Assembly (NCBI GenBank): GCA_021397835.1 | Contig: JAJFZO010000471.1 | Coordinates: forward strand, 1 to 64,000 | Length of the DNA: 64,000 nt | Direction of reading: 5' to 3' | From: Moringa oleifera | Lineage: Eukaryota > Streptophyta > Magnoliopsida > Brassicales > Moringaceae | In this document: positions 11,217 to 23,690 of the stretch, piece after piece | How the letters are laid out: each line of letters begins with the position of its first letter | Position numbering within the stretch: position 1 is the first letter of the stretch | Made by a program: the position numbers and the translations under genes | The notes under the pieces: generated by a model | Databases searched by the model: none | What the model saw: only the letters and a program-made list of their open reading frames with translations | What the model was told of the DNA's origin: nothing

Positions 11217-12195
11217 CCACATCCCAGCTTATTATCCCACAATTTTCCTCATTTCGTTGCCCACGTTTTCCCACCGATGAGGCCTTGGCAGCAAGGGTGT
11301 CACGCCTTGCCATGGCTGGCCGTGTGGCACCCTCATTGCTAACGGCCGACGATAGTGTCGTCGATCGCGCTGCGCAACGAGTCCGCCAAGGCAAGCCTGG
11401 GCGTCGGGATCCAGCTCCGCATCCATCGCCTCGAGGGCCTGCGACGAACCACTCCGCATGCTCAAAATCCCCCCAGCGATTTGGCCTTCGCGTAGCATGC
11501 ATCATCGTTAGCTTCGCCACCAACACCGACGAGTTTGTCTAGCCACATCCCAGCTCATTATTCCACTATTTTTCTCATTTCGTTGCCCACCACTTTCCCA
11601 CCGATGAGGCCTTGGCAGCAGGGTGTCACGCATTGCCCTGGCTGGCCGTGTGGCTCCCTCATTGCTAACGGCCGACGATCGTGTCGTTGATCGCGCTGCG
11701 CAACGAGTCCGCCTAGGCAAGCCAGGGCGTCGGGATCCAGCCCCGCATCCGTCGCCTCGAGGGCCTGCGACGAGGCATTCCGCATGCTCAAAATCCCCCC
11801 AGTGATTTGGCCTTCGCGTAGCAAGCATCATCGTTAGCTTTGCCACCAACACCGTCGAGTTTGTCTAGCCACATCCAAGCTCATTATCCCACGATTTTTC
11901 TCATTTCGTTGCCCACGTTTTTCCCACCGATGAGGCCTTGGCAGCAGGAGTGTCACGCCTTTCCCTGGTTGGCCGTGTGGCTCACCCGTTGCTAACGGGC
12001 GACGATCGTGTCATTAATCGCGATGCGCAACGAGTCCACCGAGCCAAGCCTGGGCGTCGAGATCCAGCCCCGCATCCGCAACCTCGAGGGCCTGCGACGA
12101 AGCACACCGCATGCTCAAAATCCCCCCAGCAATTTGGCCTTCATGTAGCATGCATCATCATTAGCTTCGCGGCCCACACCGTCGAGTTTTTCTAG
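11217..12195. repeat. Three-monomer block, copy 2 of 3
   Basis: It matches 2733-3711 and 13502-14480 with more differences, for example gacgatagtg and gttgatcgcgctg. It directly follows the third copy of the two-monomer block (10565-11216), so two separate duplication events abut here. Confidence 0.82.
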
Positions 12196-12708
12196 CCACA
12201 TCCCAGCTCATTATCCCACGATTTTTCTCATTTCGTTGCCCACGTTTTTCCCACCGATGAGGGCTTGGCAGCAGGGGTGTCACGCCTTGCCCTGGCTGGC
12301 CGTGTGGCTCCCTCATTGCTAACGGCCGACGATCGTGTCATTGATCGCGATGAGCAACGAGTCCGCTGAGCCAAGCCTGGGCGTCGGGATCCAACCCCGC
12401 ATCCGTCGCCTCGAGGGCCTGCGACGAGGCACTCCGCATGCTCAAAATCCCCCCAACGATTTGGCCCTCGCTTAGCATGCATCATCATTAGCCTCGCCGC
12501 CCACACCGTCGAGCTTGTGTAGCCACATCCCAGCTTGTTATCCCATGATTTTTCTCATTTCGTTGCCCATGTTTTTCCCACCGATGAGGCCTTGGCAGCA
12601 GGCTGTCATACCTTGCCCTGGCTGCCCGTGTGGCTCACTCATTGCTAACGGCCGACGATCGTGTCGTTGATCGCGGTGCGGAAGGAGTCCGCCGAGGCAA
12701 GCCTGGGC
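12196..12708. repeat. Junction monomers before the second large block
   Basis: The 12196 monomer mixes a 5' part like 11869 and 2080 with a 3' part like 8934. The 12523 monomer starts like 1102 (ggctgtcat, ggtgcggaaggag) and changes near 12709 to the sequence seen at 1940. The change lies in the middle of a monomer, as expected of unequal exchange between aligned units. Confidence 0.7.
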
Positions 12709-13501
12709 GTCGGGATCCAGCTCCACATCCGTCGCCTCGAGGGCCTGCGACGAGGCACTCCGCATGCTCAAAATTCCCCCAGCGATTTGGCCTTCGCGTA
12801 GCATGCATCATCGTTAGCTTCGCCACCAACACCGTCGAGTTTGTCTAGCCACATCTCAGCTCATTATCCCACGATTTTTCTCATTTCGTTGCCCACGTTT
12901 TTCCCACCGATGAGGCCTTGGCAGCAGGAGTGTCACGCCTTGCCCTGGCTAGCCGTGTGGCTCACCCATTACTAACGGCCGACGATCGTGTCATTGATCG
13001 CGATGAGCAACAAGTCCGCTGAGCCAGGCCTGGGCGTCGGGATCCAGCCCCGCATCCGCAACCTCGAGGGCCTACGACGAAGCACTCCGCATGCTCAAAA
13101 TCCCCCCAGCGATTTGGCCCTCGCGTAGCATGCATCATCATTAGCTTCACCGCCCACACCGTCGAGCTTGTGTACCCACATCCCAGCTTATTATCCCATG
13201 ATTTTTCTCATTTCGTTGCCCACATTTTTCCTACCGATGAGGCCTTGGCAGCAAGGTGTCACACCTTGCCCTGGTTGGCCGTGTGGGTCACTCATTGTTA
13301 ACGGCCGACGATCGTGTCGTAGATCGCACTGCACAACGAGTCCGCCAAGGAAAGCCTGGGCGTCGGGATACAGCCCCGCATCCGCCACCTCCAGGGCCTA
13401 CGACGAAGCACTCCGCATGCTCAACATCCCCCCAGCGATTTGGCCCTCGCGTAGCATGCATCATCATTAGCCTCGCCACCCACACCGTCGAGGTTGTCTA
13501 G

Positions 13502-14480
13502 CCACATCCTAGCTTATTATCCCACGATTTTTCTCATTTCGTTGCCCACGTTTTCCCACCGATGAGGCCTTGGCAGCAAGGGTTTCACGCCTTGCCATGG
13601 CTGGCCGTGTGGCACCCTCATTGCTAACGGCCGACGATCGTGTCGTCGATCGCGCTGCGCAACGAGTCCGCCAAGGCAAGCCTGGGCGTCGGGATCATGC
13701 CCCGCATCCGTCGCCTCGAAGGCCTGCGATGAGGCACTCCGCATGCTCAAAATCCCCCCAGCGATTTGGCCTTCGCATAGCATGCATCATCGTTAGCTTC
13801 GCCACCAACACCGACGAGTTTGTCTAGCCACATCCCAGCTCATTATTCCACTATTTTTCTCATTTCGTTGCCCACCACTTTCCCACCGATGAGGCCTTGG
13901 CAGCAGGGTGTCACGCATTGCCCTGGCTGGCCGTGTGGCTCCCTCATTGCTAACGGCCGACGATCGTGTCGTCGATCGTGCTGCGCAACGAGTCCGCCTA
14001 GGCAAGCCTGGGCGTCGGGATCCAGCCCCGCATCCGTCGCCTCGAGGGCCTGCGACGAGGCACTCCGCATGCTCAAAATCCACCCAGTGATTTGGCCTTC
14101 GCGTAGTAAGCATCATCGTTAGCTTCGCCACCAACACCGTCGAGTTTGTCTAGCCACATCCAAGCTCATTATCCCACGATTTTTCTCATTTCGTTGCCCA
14201 CGTTTTTCCCACCGATGAGGCCTTGGCAGCAGGAGTGTCACGCCTTTCCCTGGCTGGCCGTGTGGCTCACCCATTGCTAACGGCCGACGATCGTGTCATT
14301 GATCGCAATGCGCAACGAGTCCACCGAGCCAAGCCTGGGCGTCGAGATCCAGCCCCGCATCCGCAACCTCGAGGGCCTGCGACGAAGCACTCCGCATGCT
14401 CAAAATCCCCCCAGCGATTTGGCCCTCGCGTAGCATGCATCATCTTTAGCTTCACCACCCACACCGTCGAGTTTGTCTAG
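13502..14480. repeat. Three-monomer block, copy 3 of 3
   Basis: Nearly identical to 2733-3711 and carried inside the 12709-17825 block. It has the private change gatcgcaatgcgc near 14305. The same change reappears at about 14957 and identifies the source of the patch there. Confidence 0.85.
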
Positions 14481-14869
14481 CCACATCCCAGCTCATTATC
14501 CCACGATTTTTCTCATTTCGTTGCCCATGTTTTTCCCACCGATGAGGCCTTGGCAGCGGGGGTGTCACGCCTTGCCATGGCTGGCCGTGTGGCACCCTCA
14601 TTGCTAACGGCCGACGATCGTGTCGTCGATCGCGCTGCGCAACGAGTCCGCCTAGGCAAGCCTGGGCGTCGGGATCCAGCCCCGCATCCGTCGCCTCGAG
14701 GGCCTGCGACGAGGCACTCCGCATGCTCAAAACCCCCCAGCAATTTGGCCCTCGCGTAGCATGCATCATCATTAGCCTCGCCGCCCATACCGTCGAGCTT
14801 GTGTAGCCACATCCTAGCTTATTATCCCACTATTTTTCACATTTCGTTGCCCACGTTTTTCCCACCGAT

Positions 14870-15075
14870 GAGGCCTTGGCAGCAGGAGTGTCACGCCTTT
14901 CCCTGGCTGGCCGTGTGGCTCACCCATTGCTAACGGCCGACGATCGTGTCATTGATCGCAATGCGCAACGAGTCCACCGAGCCAAGCCTGGGCGTCGAGA
15001 TCCAGCCCCGCATCCGCAACCTCGAGGGCCTGCGACGAAGCACTCCGCATGCTCAAAATCCCCCCAGCGATTTGG
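14870..15075. repeat. Replaced segment (conversion-like tract)
   Basis: The matching part of copy 1 (about 4103-4305) reads ggggtgtcacgccttgcc with ccatggctgg. Here the sequence instead reads caggagtgtcacgcctttcc, continues like the monomer one 653-bp step upstream (14217-14420), and includes its private gatcgcaatgcgc. The flanks on both sides stay aligned with copy 1, although the 3' edge is less sharp. Confidence 0.7.
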
Positions 15076-15133
15076 CCTTCGCGTAGCATGCATCATCGTT
15101 AGCTTCGCCACCAACACCGTCGAGTTTGTCTAG

Positions 15134-15787
15134 CCACATCCCAGCTCATTATCCCACGATTTTTCTCATTTCGTTGCCCACGTTTTTCCCACCGATGAGG
15201 CCTTGGCAGCAGGGGTGTCACGCCTTGCCCAGGTTGGTCGTGTGGCTCACTCATTGCTATTGGCTGAAGATGATGTCATCGAACGCGGTGCGCAACGAGT
15301 TTGCCAAGGCAAGCCTGGGCATCGGGATGCAGCCCTGCATCCGCCACCTCGAGGGCCTGCGACGAAGCACTCCGCATGCTCAAAATCACCCCAGCGATTT
15401 GGCCCTCGTGTAACATGCCATCATCATTAGCTTCGCTACCCACTCCATCGAGTTGTCTAGCCACATCCCAGCTCATTATCCCACGATTTTTCTCATTTCG
15501 TTGCCCACGTTTTTCCCACCGATGAGGCCTTGGCAGCAGGGGTGTCACGCCTTGCCCAGGTTGGTCGTGTGGCTCACTCATTGCTATTGGCTGAAGATGA
15601 TGTCATCGAACGCGGTGCGCAACGAGTTTGCCAAGGCAAGCCTGGGCATCGGGATGCAGCCCTGCATCCGCCACCTCGAGGGCCTACGACGAAGCACTCC
15701 GCATGCTCAAAATCACCCCAGCGATTTGGCCCTCGTGTAACATCCATCATCATTAGCTTCGCTACCCACTCCATCGAGCTTGTGTAG
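15134..15787. repeat. Recent tandem duplication of one monomer
   Basis: Units 15134-15460 and 15461-15787 are nearly identical subfamily 3 monomers (both have gctattggctgaagatgatg and aacgagtttgcc). By eye they differ at cctgcgac/cctacgac, at gtaacatgcc/gtaacatcc, and in the linker, where the first has gagttgtctag and the second gagcttgtgtag. Copy 1 of the large block has only one such unit (4365-4691). Confidence 0.85.
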
Positions 15788-16114
15788 CCACATCCCAGCT
15801 CATTATCCTACGATTTTTCTCATTTCGCTGCCTACGCTTTTCCTACCGATGAGGCCTTGGCAGAAGGTGTGTCACGCCTTGCCATGGCTGGCCGTGTGGC
15901 TCCCTCACAGTTAACGGCCGACTATCATGTCATCGGTCGAGCTACGTAACAAGTCCGCCGAGGCAAGTCAGGGCGTCGAGATCCAGCCCCGCATCCACCA
16001 CCTCGAGGGCCTGCGACGAAGCACTCCGCAGGCTTAAAATCCCTCCAGCGATTTGGCCCTCCCGTAGCGTGCATCATCATTAGCTTCGCTGCCCACACCG
16101 TCGAGCTTGTGTAG

Positions 16115-17744
16115 CCACATCCAAGCTTATTATCTCATGATTTTTCTCATTTTGTTGCCCACCTTTTTCCCACCGATGAGGCCTTGGCAGCAGGGTGTCA
16201 CGCCTTGCCTTGGCTGGTCGTGTGGCTCACTGGTTGCTATCGGCCGACGATCGTGTCGTCGATCGCACTGCGCAATGAGTCCGCCAAGGAAAGCCTGGGC
16301 GTCGGGATCTAGACCCGCATCCACCACCTCGAGGGCCTGCGACGAAGCACTCTGCATGCTCAAAATCCCCCCAGCGATTTGGCCTTCGCATAGCATGCAT
16401 CATCATTAGCTTCGCGGCCCACACTGTCGAGTTTGTCTATCACATCCCAGCTCATTATCCCACGATTTCTCTCATTTTGTTGCCCACGTTTTTCCCACCG
16501 ATGAGGCCTTGGCAGCAGGGGTGTCACGCCTGGCCATGGCTGGTCGTGTGGCTCCCTCATTGCTAACGGCCGATGATCGTATCGTCGATCGCGCTGCGCA
16601 ACGAGTCCACCAAGGCAAGCCTGGGCGTCGGGATCCAGCCCCACATCCGTTGCCTCGAGGGCCTGCGACAAACCACTCCGCATGCTCAAAATCCCCCCAG
16701 CGATTTGGCCTTCGCATAGCATGCATCATCGTTAGCTTCGCCACCAATATCGTCGAGTTTGTCTAGCCACGTCCCAGCTCATTATCCTACGATTTTTCTC
16801 ATTTCGTTGCCCACGTTTTTCCCACCGATGAGGCCTTGGCAGCAGGGGTTTCACGCCTTGCCCAAGTTGGTCGTGTGGCTCACTCATTGCTAATGGCTGA
16901 CGATGATGTCATCGACCGCGGTGCGCAACGAGTCCGCCAAGGCAAGCCTGCGCATCGGGATGCAGCCCTGCATCCGCTGCCTCGAGGGCCTACGAAGAAG
17001 CACTCCGCATGCTCAAAATCACCCCAGCGATTTGGCCCTCGCGTAGCATCCATCATCATTAGCTTCGCCACCCACACCGTCGAGCTTGAGTAGCCACATC
17101 CCAGCTTATTATCCCATGATTTTTCTCATTTTGTTGCCCATCTTTTTCCCACCAATGAGGCCTTGGCAGCAGGGTGTCACGCCTTGCCATGGCTGGCCGT
17201 GTGGCTCACTCATTGCTAACGACCGACGATCGTGTCGTTGATCGCGGTGCACAACGAGTCCCCGAGGCAAGCTTGGGCGTCGGGATCCAGCCCAACATCC
17301 GCCACCTCGAGGGCCTGCGACGAAGCACTCCGCATACTCAAAATCCCCCCAGCGATTTTGCCCTCGCGTAGCATGCATCATCATTAGCTTCGCCACCCAC
17401 ACCGTCGAGCTTGTGTAGCCACATCCTAGCTTATTATCCCACGATTTGTCTCATTTTGTTGCCCACGTTTTCCCGCCGATGAGGCCTTGGTAGCAGGGGT
17501 GTCACACCTTGCCCTGGCTGGACGTGTGGCTCACTCATTGCTAACGGCCGACGATCGTGTCATTGATCGCGGTGCGCAACGAGTCCTCCGAGGCTAGTCT
17601 GGGCGTCGGGATCCAGCCCCGCATCTGTCACCTCGAGGGCCTGCGACGAAGCACTCCGCATGCTCAAAATCCCCCCAGCGATTTGGGCATCGCGTAGCAT
17701 GCGTCATCATTAGCTTCACCGCCCACACCGTCGAGCTTGTGTAG
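16115..17744. repeat. Five-monomer higher-order unit, copy 3 of 3
   Basis: Matches 5019-6649 at offset 11096, dropping to 11095 after a one-base deletion near 17263. It shares gatctagaccc and the agtagccac linker at 17089. It is the distal third of the large duplicated block. Confidence 0.86.
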
Positions 17745-18070
17745 CCACATCCCAGCTTATTATCCCATGATTTTTCTCATTTCGTTGCCCACGTTTTTCC
17801 CACCGATGAGGCCTTGGCAGCAGGGTCTCACGCCTTGCCCTGGCTGGCCATGTGGCTCACTCATTGCTAACGGCCGACGATCGTGTCGTTGATCGCGGTG
17901 CGCAACGAGTCCACCGAGGCAAGCCTGGGCATCGGGATCCAGCCCCGCATCCGCCTCCTCGAGGGCCTGTGACAAAGCACTCCGCATGCTCAAAATCCCC
18001 CCAGCGATTTGGCCCTCGCGTAGCATGCATCATCATTAGCCTCGCCGCCCACACCGTCGAGCTTGTGTAG
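17745..18070. repeat. Representative monomer, subfamily 4 (326 bp, gcggtgcgcaac type)
   Basis: The middle reads cgttgatcgcggtgcgcaac and is followed by ccgaggcaagcc. The 3' part keeps gcatgc and ends cgccgcccacaccgtcgagc. A ggtctcacgcc variant replaces ggtgtcacgcc here; this variant is also present at 18398, 21010, 22316, 22968, 26552 and 45230. Within 25-44 kb the same class usually has gcggtgcacaacg, a G-to-A change at a CpG. Confidence 0.8.
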
Positions 18071-19229
18071 CCACATCCTAGCTTATTATCCCACGGTTTT
18101 TCACATTTGGTAGCCAACGTTTTTCCCACCGATGAGGCCTTCGCCGCAGGGGTGTCATGCCTTGCCCTGGCTGGCCGTGTGGCTCACTCATTGCTAACGG
18201 CTGACGATCGTGTCGTTGATCGCGGTGCGCAACGAGTCCGCCGAGGCAAGCCTGGGCGTCGGGATCCAGCCCCGCATCCGCCACCTCGAGGGCCTGTGAC
18301 AAAGCACTCCGCATGCTCAAAGTCCCCCCAGCGATTTGGCCCTCGCGTAGCATGCATCAACATTAGCCTCACCGCCCACACCGTCGGGCTAGTGTGGCCA
18401 CATCCCAGCTTATTATGCCACGATTTTTCTCATTTTGTTGCCCACGTTTTTCCCACCGATGAGGCCTTGGCAGCAGGGTCTCACGCCTTGCCCTGGTTGG
18501 ACGTGTGGCTCACTCATTGCTAACGGTCGACGATCGTGTCGTTGATTATGGTGCGCAACGAGTCTGCTGAGGCAAGCCAAGGCGTCGGGATCCAGCCCCG
18601 CATCCGCCACCTCGAGGGCCTGCGACGAAGCACTCTGCATGCTCAAAATCCCCCAAGCGATTTGGCCCTCGTGTAGCATGCGTCGTCATTAGCTTCGCCG
18701 CCCACATCGTTGAGCTTGTGTAGCCACATCCCAGCTTATTATCCCATGATTTTTCTCATTTCGTTGCCCACCTTTTCACACCGATGAGGCCTTGGCAGCA
18801 GGCTGTCACGCCTTGCCCTGGCTGGCCGTGTGGCTCACTCATTGCTAACGGCCGACGATCGTGTCGTTGATCGCACTGCGCAACGAGTCCGCCAAGGAAA
18901 GCCTGGGCGTCGTGATCCAGCCCCGCATCCACCGCCTCGAGGGCCTGCGATGAAGCACTCTGCATGCTCAAAATCCCCCCAGCGATTTAGCCTTCGCGTA
19001 GCATGCGTCATCGTTAGCTTCGCGGCCCACACCGTAGAGTTTGTCTAGCCACATCCCAGCTTATTATCCCACGATTTATCTCATTTCGTTGCCCACGTTT
19101 TTCCCACCAATGAGGCCTTGGCAGCAGGGGTGTCACGCCTTGCCATGGCTGGTCGTGTGGCTCCCTCATTGTTAACGGCCGACGATCGTGTCGCCGATCG
19201 CGCTGCGCAACGAGTCCGCCTAGGCAAGC
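17745..19229. repeat. Less regular monomers, ggtctcac cluster
   Basis: Monomers 17745 and 18398 carry ggtctcacgcc. 18071 is a related unit with ccttcgccgcagg and a tagccaacg variant; 18724 is a subfamily 1 unit with a shortened T tract. 17745 and 18071 share ggcctgtgacaaagc and so look like neighbours from one local duplication. Confidence 0.7.
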
Positions 19230-20850
19230 CTGGGCGTCGGGATGCAGCCCTGCATCCGCTGCCTCGAGGGCCTGCAACGAAGCACTCCACATGCTCAAAA
19301 TCCCCCCAGCGATTTTGCCTTCGCGTAGCATGCATCATCATTAGCTTCGCTACCAACACCGTCGAGTTTGTCTAGCCACATCCCAGCTCATTATCCTACG
19401 ATTTTTCACATTTCGTTGCCCACGTTTTTCCCACCGATGAGGCCTTGGCAGCAGGGGTGTCATGCCTTGCCTTGGCTGGCCGTGTGGCTCACTCATTGCT
19501 AATGGCTGACGATGATGCCATCGATCGTGGTGCGCAACGAGTCCGCCAAGGCAAGCCTGGGCATCGGGATGCAGCCCTGCATCCGCCGCCTCGAGGGCCT
19601 GCGATGAAGCACTCCGCATGCTCAAAATCACCCTAGCAATTTGGCCCTCGCGTAGGATCCATCATCATTAGCTTCGCTACCCACTCCGTCGAGCTTGTGT
19701 AGCCACATTCCAGCTCATTATCGCACGATTTTTCTCATTTCGTTGCCCACGTTTTTCCCACCAATGAGGCCTTGGCAGATGGTGTGTCACGCCTTGCCAT
19801 GGCTGGCCGTGTGGCTCCCTCATTGCTAACGGCCGACGATCGTGTCGTCGATCGGGCAGCACAACAAGTCCGCCAAGGCAAGCCTGGGCGTCAAGATCCA
19901 GCCCCGCATCCGCTACCTCAAGGGCCTGCGACGAAGCACTCCGCATGCTCAAAGTCCCCCCAGCGATTTGGCCTCGCGTAGCATACGTCATCATTAGCTT
20001 CGCCGCCCACACCGTCGAGCTTGTGTAGCCACATCCCAGCTTGTTATCCCATGATTTTTCTCATTTCGTTGCCCATGTTTTTCCCACCGATGAGGCCTTG
20101 GCAGCAGGGGTGTCACGCCTTGCCATGGCTGGTTGTGTGGCTCCCTCATTGCTAACGGCTGATGATTGTGTCGTCGATCATGTTGCGTAACGTGTACGCC
20201 AAGGCAAGCTTGGGCGTCGGGATGCAGCCCTGCATCCGCTGCCTCGAGGGCCTGCAACGAAGCACTCCACATGCTCAAAATCCCCCCAGCGATTTTGCCT
20301 TCGCGTAGCATGCATCATCATTAGCTTCGCTACCAACACCGTCGAGTTTGTCTAGCCACATCCCAGCTCATTATCCTATGATTTTTCACATTTCGTTGCC
20401 CACGTTTTTCCCACCGATGAGGCCTTGGCAGCAGGGGTGTCACGCCTTGCCTTGGCTGGCCGTGTGGCTCACTCATTGCTAAAGGCTGACGATGATGTCA
20501 TCGATCGCGGTGCGCAACGAGTCCGCCAAGGCAAGCCTGGGCATCGGGATGCAGCTCTGCATCCGCCGCCTCGAGGGCCTGCGATGAAGCACTCCGCATG
20601 CTCAAAATCACCCCAGCGATTTGGACCTCGCGTAGCATCCATCATCATTATCTTCGCTACCCACTCCATCGAGCTTGTGTAGCCACATCCCAGCTCATTA
20701 TCCCACGATTTTTCTCATTTCGTTGCCCACGCTTTTCCCACCAATGAGGCCTTGGCAGAAGGTGCGTCATGCCTTGCCATGGCTGGCCATGTGGCTCCCT
20801 CATTGCTAACGGCCGACGATCGTGTCGTCGATCGAGCTGCGCAACGAGTC
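19230..20850. repeat. 980-bp tandem duplication (three monomers)
   Basis: Sequence from about 19230 to 19870 recurs at about 20210-20850 at offset 980. Markers are ctgcctcgagggcctgcaac with ccacatgctc, then a subfamily 3 unit, then a gcagatggtg/gcagaaggtg unit. The inserted part of monomer 20029 has the rare run gcgtaacgtgtacgcc, otherwise seen only near 61.94 kb. Confidence 0.78.
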
Positions 20851-22802
20851 TGCCAAGGCAAGCATGGGCGTCGGGATCCAGCCCCGCATCCGTCGCCTCG
20901 AGGGCCTATGACGAAGCACTCCTCATGCTCAAAATCCCACCAGCGATTTGGCCCTCGCGTAGCATGCATCATCGTTAGCTTCGCCACCAACACAGTCGAG
21001 TTTGTCTAGCCACATCCCAGCTTTTTATCCCACGATTTTTCTCATTTCGTTGCCCACGTTTTTCCCACCGATGAGGCCTTGGCAGCAGGGTCTCACGCCT
21101 TGCCCTGGCTGGCCGTGTGGCTCACTCATTGCTAACGGCCGACGATCCTGTCGTGGATCGCGGTGTGTAACGAGTCCGCCGAGGCAAGCCAGGGCGTCGG
21201 GATGTAGCCCCGCATCCGCCACCTCGAGGGCCTGCGACGAAGTACTCCGCAGGCTCAAAATCCCCCCAGCGATTTGGCCCTCGCGTAGCATGCATCATCA
21301 ATAGCTTCACCGCCCACACCGTCGAGCTTGTGTAGCCACATCCCAGCTTATTATCCCATGATTTTTCTCATTTTGTTGCCCACATTTTTTCCACCGATGA
21401 GGCCTTGGCAGCAGGGTGTCACGCCTTGCCCTGGTTGGCCGTGTGGCTCACTCATTGTTAACGGCCGACGATCGTGTCGTCGATCGCACTGCGCAACGAG
21501 TCCGCCAAGGAAAGCCTGGGCGTCGGGATCCAGCCCCGCATCCGCCACCTCGAGGGCCTGAAACGAAGCACTCTGCATGCTCAAAATCCCCCCAGCGATT
21601 TGGCCTTCACTTAGCATGCATCATCATTAGCTTCGCGGCCCACACCGTCGAGTTTATCTAGCCACATCCCAGCTCATTATCCCACGATTTCTCTCCTTTC
21701 GTTGCCCACATTTTTCCCACCGATGAGACCTTGGCAGCAGGGGTGTCACGCCTTGCCGGGGCTGGCCGTGTGGCTCCCTCATTGCTAACGGCCGACGATC
21801 GTGTCGTCGATCGCGCTGCGCAATGAGTCCACCTAGGCAAGCCTGGGCGTCGGGATCCAGCCCCGCATTAGTCACCTCGAGGGCCTGCGACGAAGCACTC
21901 GGCATGCTCAAAATCCCACCAGCGATTTGGCCTTCGCGTAGCATGCATCATCGTTAGCTTCGCCACCAACACCGTCGAGTTTATCTAGCCACATCCCAGC
22001 TTATTATCCCACGATTTTTCTCATTTCGTTGCCCACGTTTTTCCCACCGATGAGGCCTTGGCAACAGGGGTGTCACGCCTTGCCCAGGTTGGTCGTGTGG
22101 CTCACTCATTGCTAATGGCTGACGATGATGTCATCGAACGCGATGCGCAACGAGTTCGCCAAGGCCAGCTTGGGCATCAGGATGCAGCCCTGCATCCGCC
22201 GCCTCGAGGGCCTGCGTCGAAGCACTCCGCATGCTCAAAATCCCCCCAGCGATTTGGACCTCGCGTAGCATCCATCATCATTATCTTCGCTACCCACTCC
22301 ATCGAGCTTGTGTAGCCACATCCCAGCTCATTATCCCACGATTTCTCTCATTTCATTGCCCACGTTTTTCCCACCGATGAGGCCTTGGCAGCCGGGTCTC
22401 ATGCCTAGCCCTGGCTGGCCGTGCGGCTTACTCATTGCTAACGGCCGACGATCGTGTCGTTGATCGCGGTGCACAACGAGTCCGCCGAGGCAAGCCAGGG
22501 CGTCGGGATCCAGCCCCGCATCCGCCACCTCGAGGGCCTGCGAAGAAGCACTCTGCATGGTCAAAATCCCCCCAGCGATTTGGCCCTCGCGTAGCATGCG
22601 TCATCATTAGCTTTGCCGCCCATACCGTCGAGCTTGTGTAGCCACTTCCCAGCTTATTATCCCATGATTGTTCTCATTTCGTTGCCCACCTTTTTCCCAC
22701 CGATGAGGCCTTGGTAGCAGGGTGTCACGCCTTACCCTGGCTGGCCGTGTGGCTCCCTCACTGCTAACGGTCGACGATCGTGTCGTCGATCGCACTGCGC
22801 AA
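20845..22802. repeat. Six-monomer unit (1,958 bp), first copy
   Basis: Sequence here recurs at 22803 and beyond at offset 1958, with markers atcctgtcgtggatcgcgg (21146 and 23104), cctgaaacgaagcac and catgctcaaaatcccacc. The same six monomer types recur at about 29285-31106 (offset 8139). It is therefore a partial extra copy of the 25-monomer unit, lying in front of it. Confidence 0.84.
21336..21661. repeat. Representative monomer, subfamily 1 (326 bp, ggaaagcc type)
   Basis: This unit shows the 326-bp form with three Gs before tgtcac. The middle reads gatcgcactgcgcaacgag followed by ccaaggaaagcc. The 3' part has ttcacttagcatgcatc here (ttcgcgtagc in most relatives) and gcggcccacacc. Other members include monomers at 2407, 5019, 6650, 26878, 28183, 38616, 40246 and 42333. 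The subfamily dominates 25-43 kb and is inserted singly elsewhere. Confidence 0.85.
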
Positions 22803-23547
22803 CGAGTCTGCCAAGGCAAGCATGGGCGTCGGGATCCAGCCCTGCATCCGTCGCCTCGAGGGCCTATGACGAAGCACTCCTCATGCTCAAAATCCCACCA
22901 GCGATTTGGCCCTCGCGTAGCATGCATCATCGTTAGCTTCGCCACCAACACAGTCGAGTTTGTCTAGCCACATCCCAGCTTTTTATCCCACGATTTTTCT
23001 CATTTCGTTGCCCCCGTTTTTCCCACCGATGAGGCCTTGGCAGCAGGGTCTCACGCCTTGCCCTGGCTGGCCGTGTGGCTCACTCATTGCTAACGGCCGA
23101 CGATCCTGTCGTGGATCGCGGTGTGTAACGAGTCCGCCGAGGCAAGCCAGGGCGTCGGGATCCAGCCCCGCATCCGCCACCTCGAGGGCCTGCGACGAAG
23201 TACTCCGCAGGCTCAAAATCCCCCCAGCGATTTGGCCCTCGCGTAGCATGCATCATCAATAGCTTCACCGCCCACACCGTCGAGCTTGTGTAGCCACATC
23301 CCAGCTTATTATCCCATGATTTTTCTCATTTCGTTGCCCACATTTTTTCCACCGATGAGGCCTTGGCAGCAGGGTGTCACGCCTTGCCCTGGTTGGCCGT
23401 GTGGCTCACTCATTGTTAACGGCCGACGATCGTGTCGTCGATCGCACTGCGCAACGAGTCCGCCAAGGAAAGCCTGGGCGTCGGGATCCAGCCCCGCATC
23501 CGCCACCTCGAGGGCCTGAAACGAAGCACTCTGCATGCTCAAAATCC

Positions 23548-23690
23548 CCCCAGCGATTTTGGCCTACTAGCATGCATCATCATTAGCTTCGCGGCCCACA
23601 CAGTCGAGTTTATCTAGCACATCCGAGCTCATTATCCCACCGATTTCTCTCCTTCGTGCAAACATTGTTCAGCCGATGAGGCCTTGGCAG
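23548..23690. repeat. Indel-dense stretch inside the array (zone 1)
   Basis: Several changes lie close together: gattttggcctac, a missing piece of the gcgtagc word, ctagcacatcc, cccaccgattt, ccttcgtgcaaac and gttcagccgatg. Neighbouring monomers have almost no indels. This could be weak consensus or an old recombination scar. Confidence 0.6.

Larger units (their letters stand above)
12709..17825. repeat. Large duplicated block, copy 2 (about 5.1 kb)
   Basis: This is the partner of 1940-6730. It differs by an extra subfamily 3 monomer (15134 and 15461 are near-identical tandem copies where copy 1 has only 4365), by a replaced segment at about 14870-15075, and by a one-base deletion near 17263. 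Identity elsewhere is high by eye, with many monomers differing at only a few bases. Confidence 0.88.
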
